Shown here: positions 5,580-6,168 of the stretch, one piece after another
Layout: each line of letters opens with the position of its first letter
Numbering within the stretch: position 1 is the stretch's first letter
Source of the DNA: Deltaproteobacteria bacterium
GTDB taxonomy: Bacteria > Desulfobacterota > Binatia > UBA9968
Direction of reading: 5' to 3'
Length of the DNA: 6,168 bases
Assembly (NCBI GenBank): GCA_023250495.1
Contig: JAHFAP010000198.1
Coordinates: 1 to 6,168, forward strand
Notes under the pieces: model-generated
Told to the model about the DNA's origin: nothing
The model's database searches: none
The model's input: only the letters and a program-made list of their open reading frames with translations
Translations under genes and position numbers: made by a program

Positions 5580-6014
5580 ATGAGCTCAATCGTTCAAACC
5601 GATCCATCTTTCTCTTTTTTTCTGCTGCGTTTGGGTCTTGCGGTCACATTCTTCGCCCATGGATCGCAGCAACTTCTCGCCTGGTTTGGCGGAAACGGAC
5701 CCAAGCACACCCTCGGCAACTGGAAGGAAAGGTATAACATTCCGACGCCGATTGGCGCGGTCGGCATCTGCACCGAATTCTTCGGCAGCTTTGCGATGCT
5801 TCTAGGGTTTCTCACGCGGCCCTTCGCGCTGGGCCTGGCTATCTTCATGGCGGTCGCGATCTGGAAGGCTCACTGGAAAAACGGCTTCTTCCTGGCGCGC
5901 CGCGCGGGAGAAGGCAATGGCATCGAGTTTTGTCTGGCGCTCTTTCTCATGGCGCTGGCGCTTCTCTTCAGCGGCGGCGGCGCTATCTCCATCGATCTGT
6001 CGCTGAGTGACTAA
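5580..6014 (+). CDS. DoxX family membrane protein
   Basis: A 144-residue inner-membrane protein with four predicted helices: about 12-35 (FFLLRLGLAVTFFAHGSQQL), 57-78, 81-97 and 116-136. The N-terminal LRLGLAVTFFAHGSQQLLAW, then GICTEFFGSFAMLLGFLTRP and the ending in a small-residue-rich helix, are typical of the DoxX/SURF4-like family; the length is normal. Family members have been linked to thiosulfate:quinone oxidoreductase (archaeal DoxD/DoxA), oxidative-stress membrane complexes (mycobacterial DoxX with SodA and a thiol enzyme) and general quinone chemistry, but most have no known function. No partner oxidoreductase gene is adjacent. The start is secure because GGGGAGG lies 6 nt upstream. 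The stop overlaps that of the converging CoA-transferase gene by 4 bp. Confidence 0.88.
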   Translation: MSSIVQTDPSFSFFLLRLGLAVTFFAHGSQQLLAWFGGNGPKHTLGNWKERYNIPTPIGAVGICTEFFGSFAMLLGFLTRPFALGLAIFMAVAIWKAHWKNGFFLARRAGEGNGIEFCLALFLMALALLFSGGGAISIDLSLSD

Positions 6015-6168
6015 ATCACGCCCTTTTCTTTTAAGTCAGCGAGCGCTTTCTCGTCCCAGCCGAGCGGTTTGAAGAACTCGACGTTATGCTCGCCGAGCCC
6101 CGGCGGCGGAGCCGGATGCGCAATCTTGGTATCGCTGTAATCCACCGGGAATCGCACCGTGCGAATCG
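6011..6168 (-). CDS. CaiB/BaiF family CoA-transferase, C-terminal fragment
   Basis: The gene enters from the right edge and ends at the TAG at 6013-6011, giving the last 51 residues. The sequence IRTVRFPVDYSDTK, then APPPGLGEHNVEFFKPLGWD and a tail ending ADLKEKGVI, matches the usual end of family III CoA-transferases (formyl-CoA transferase, carnitine CoA-transferase and relatives). In that family, P-x-LGEH-(T/N)-x-E-V is followed by a helix and a final G-V-I. Such enzymes move CoA between carboxylic acids in the cytoplasm. The catalytic Asp lies in the missing N-terminal part, so the substrate cannot be guessed. The stop codon overlaps the DoxX-like stop on the other strand by 4 bp, and there is no terminator between them. 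Confidence 0.88.
   Translation of the reverse strand, partial: IRTVRFPVDYSDTKIAHPAPPPGLGEHNVEFFKPLGWDEKALADLKEKGVI

Overview
The window looks like chromosomal DNA of an uncultured, moderately high-GC, Gram-negative-type bacterium. The support is an LPS-type family 9 glycosyltransferase, an NMT1/THI5-like periplasmic binding protein with a Sec signal peptide, a CaiB/BaiF CoA-transferase and an EntS-like MFS exporter. This mix is common in soil and subsurface lineages (Desulfobacterota/Binatota-, Rokubacteria- or Tectomicrobia-like genomes), but no marker gene is present and the taxonomic guess is weak. I see no rRNA, tRNA, CRISPR array, transposase or attachment site.

Layout. Minus strand, 1-1565: a family 9 glycosyltransferase (402-1565) is followed 70 bp downstream by a heme-oxygenase-like diiron-type protein (1-331). 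The latter runs off the left edge and carries a one-base frameshift near 152-157. A very good sigma70 promoter (TTGACA-17-TATAGT, 1702 to 1674) drives this pair through a leader of about 100 nt. Plus strand, 1749-3321: an orphan solute-binding protein and, 46 bp later, an isochorismatase-fold hydrolase whose usual nucleophilic cysteine is alanine. Minus strand, 3336-4058: an arylmalonate-decarboxylase/maleate-isomerase-like protein (Asp/Glu racemase superfamily) that keeps only the second of the two family cysteines. It converges on the hydrolase with a 14-bp gap. Plus strand, 4239-6014: an MFS exporter and then a DoxX-family membrane protein with its own apparent promoter. Minus strand, 6011-6168: the C-terminal end of a CaiB/BaiF family CoA-transferase, overlapping the doxX-like stop by 4 bp.

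How the genes fit. The binding protein and hydrolase probably form a transcription unit. With the opposing decarboxylase/isomerase-like gene they suggest uptake and breakdown of a small carboxylated or amidated compound. The resemblance to the maleamate amidase/maleate isomerase pair of nicotinate degradation is only at fold level, because both proteins lack a cysteine that pair depends on. The MFS and DoxX genes are generic membrane functions with no obvious link to the rest. I found no convincing new multi-gene system. The points worth checking are the two enzymes with substituted active-site residues, the frameshift, the altered Asp motif in the glycosyltransferase, and promoter spacings that would allow leaderless starts.
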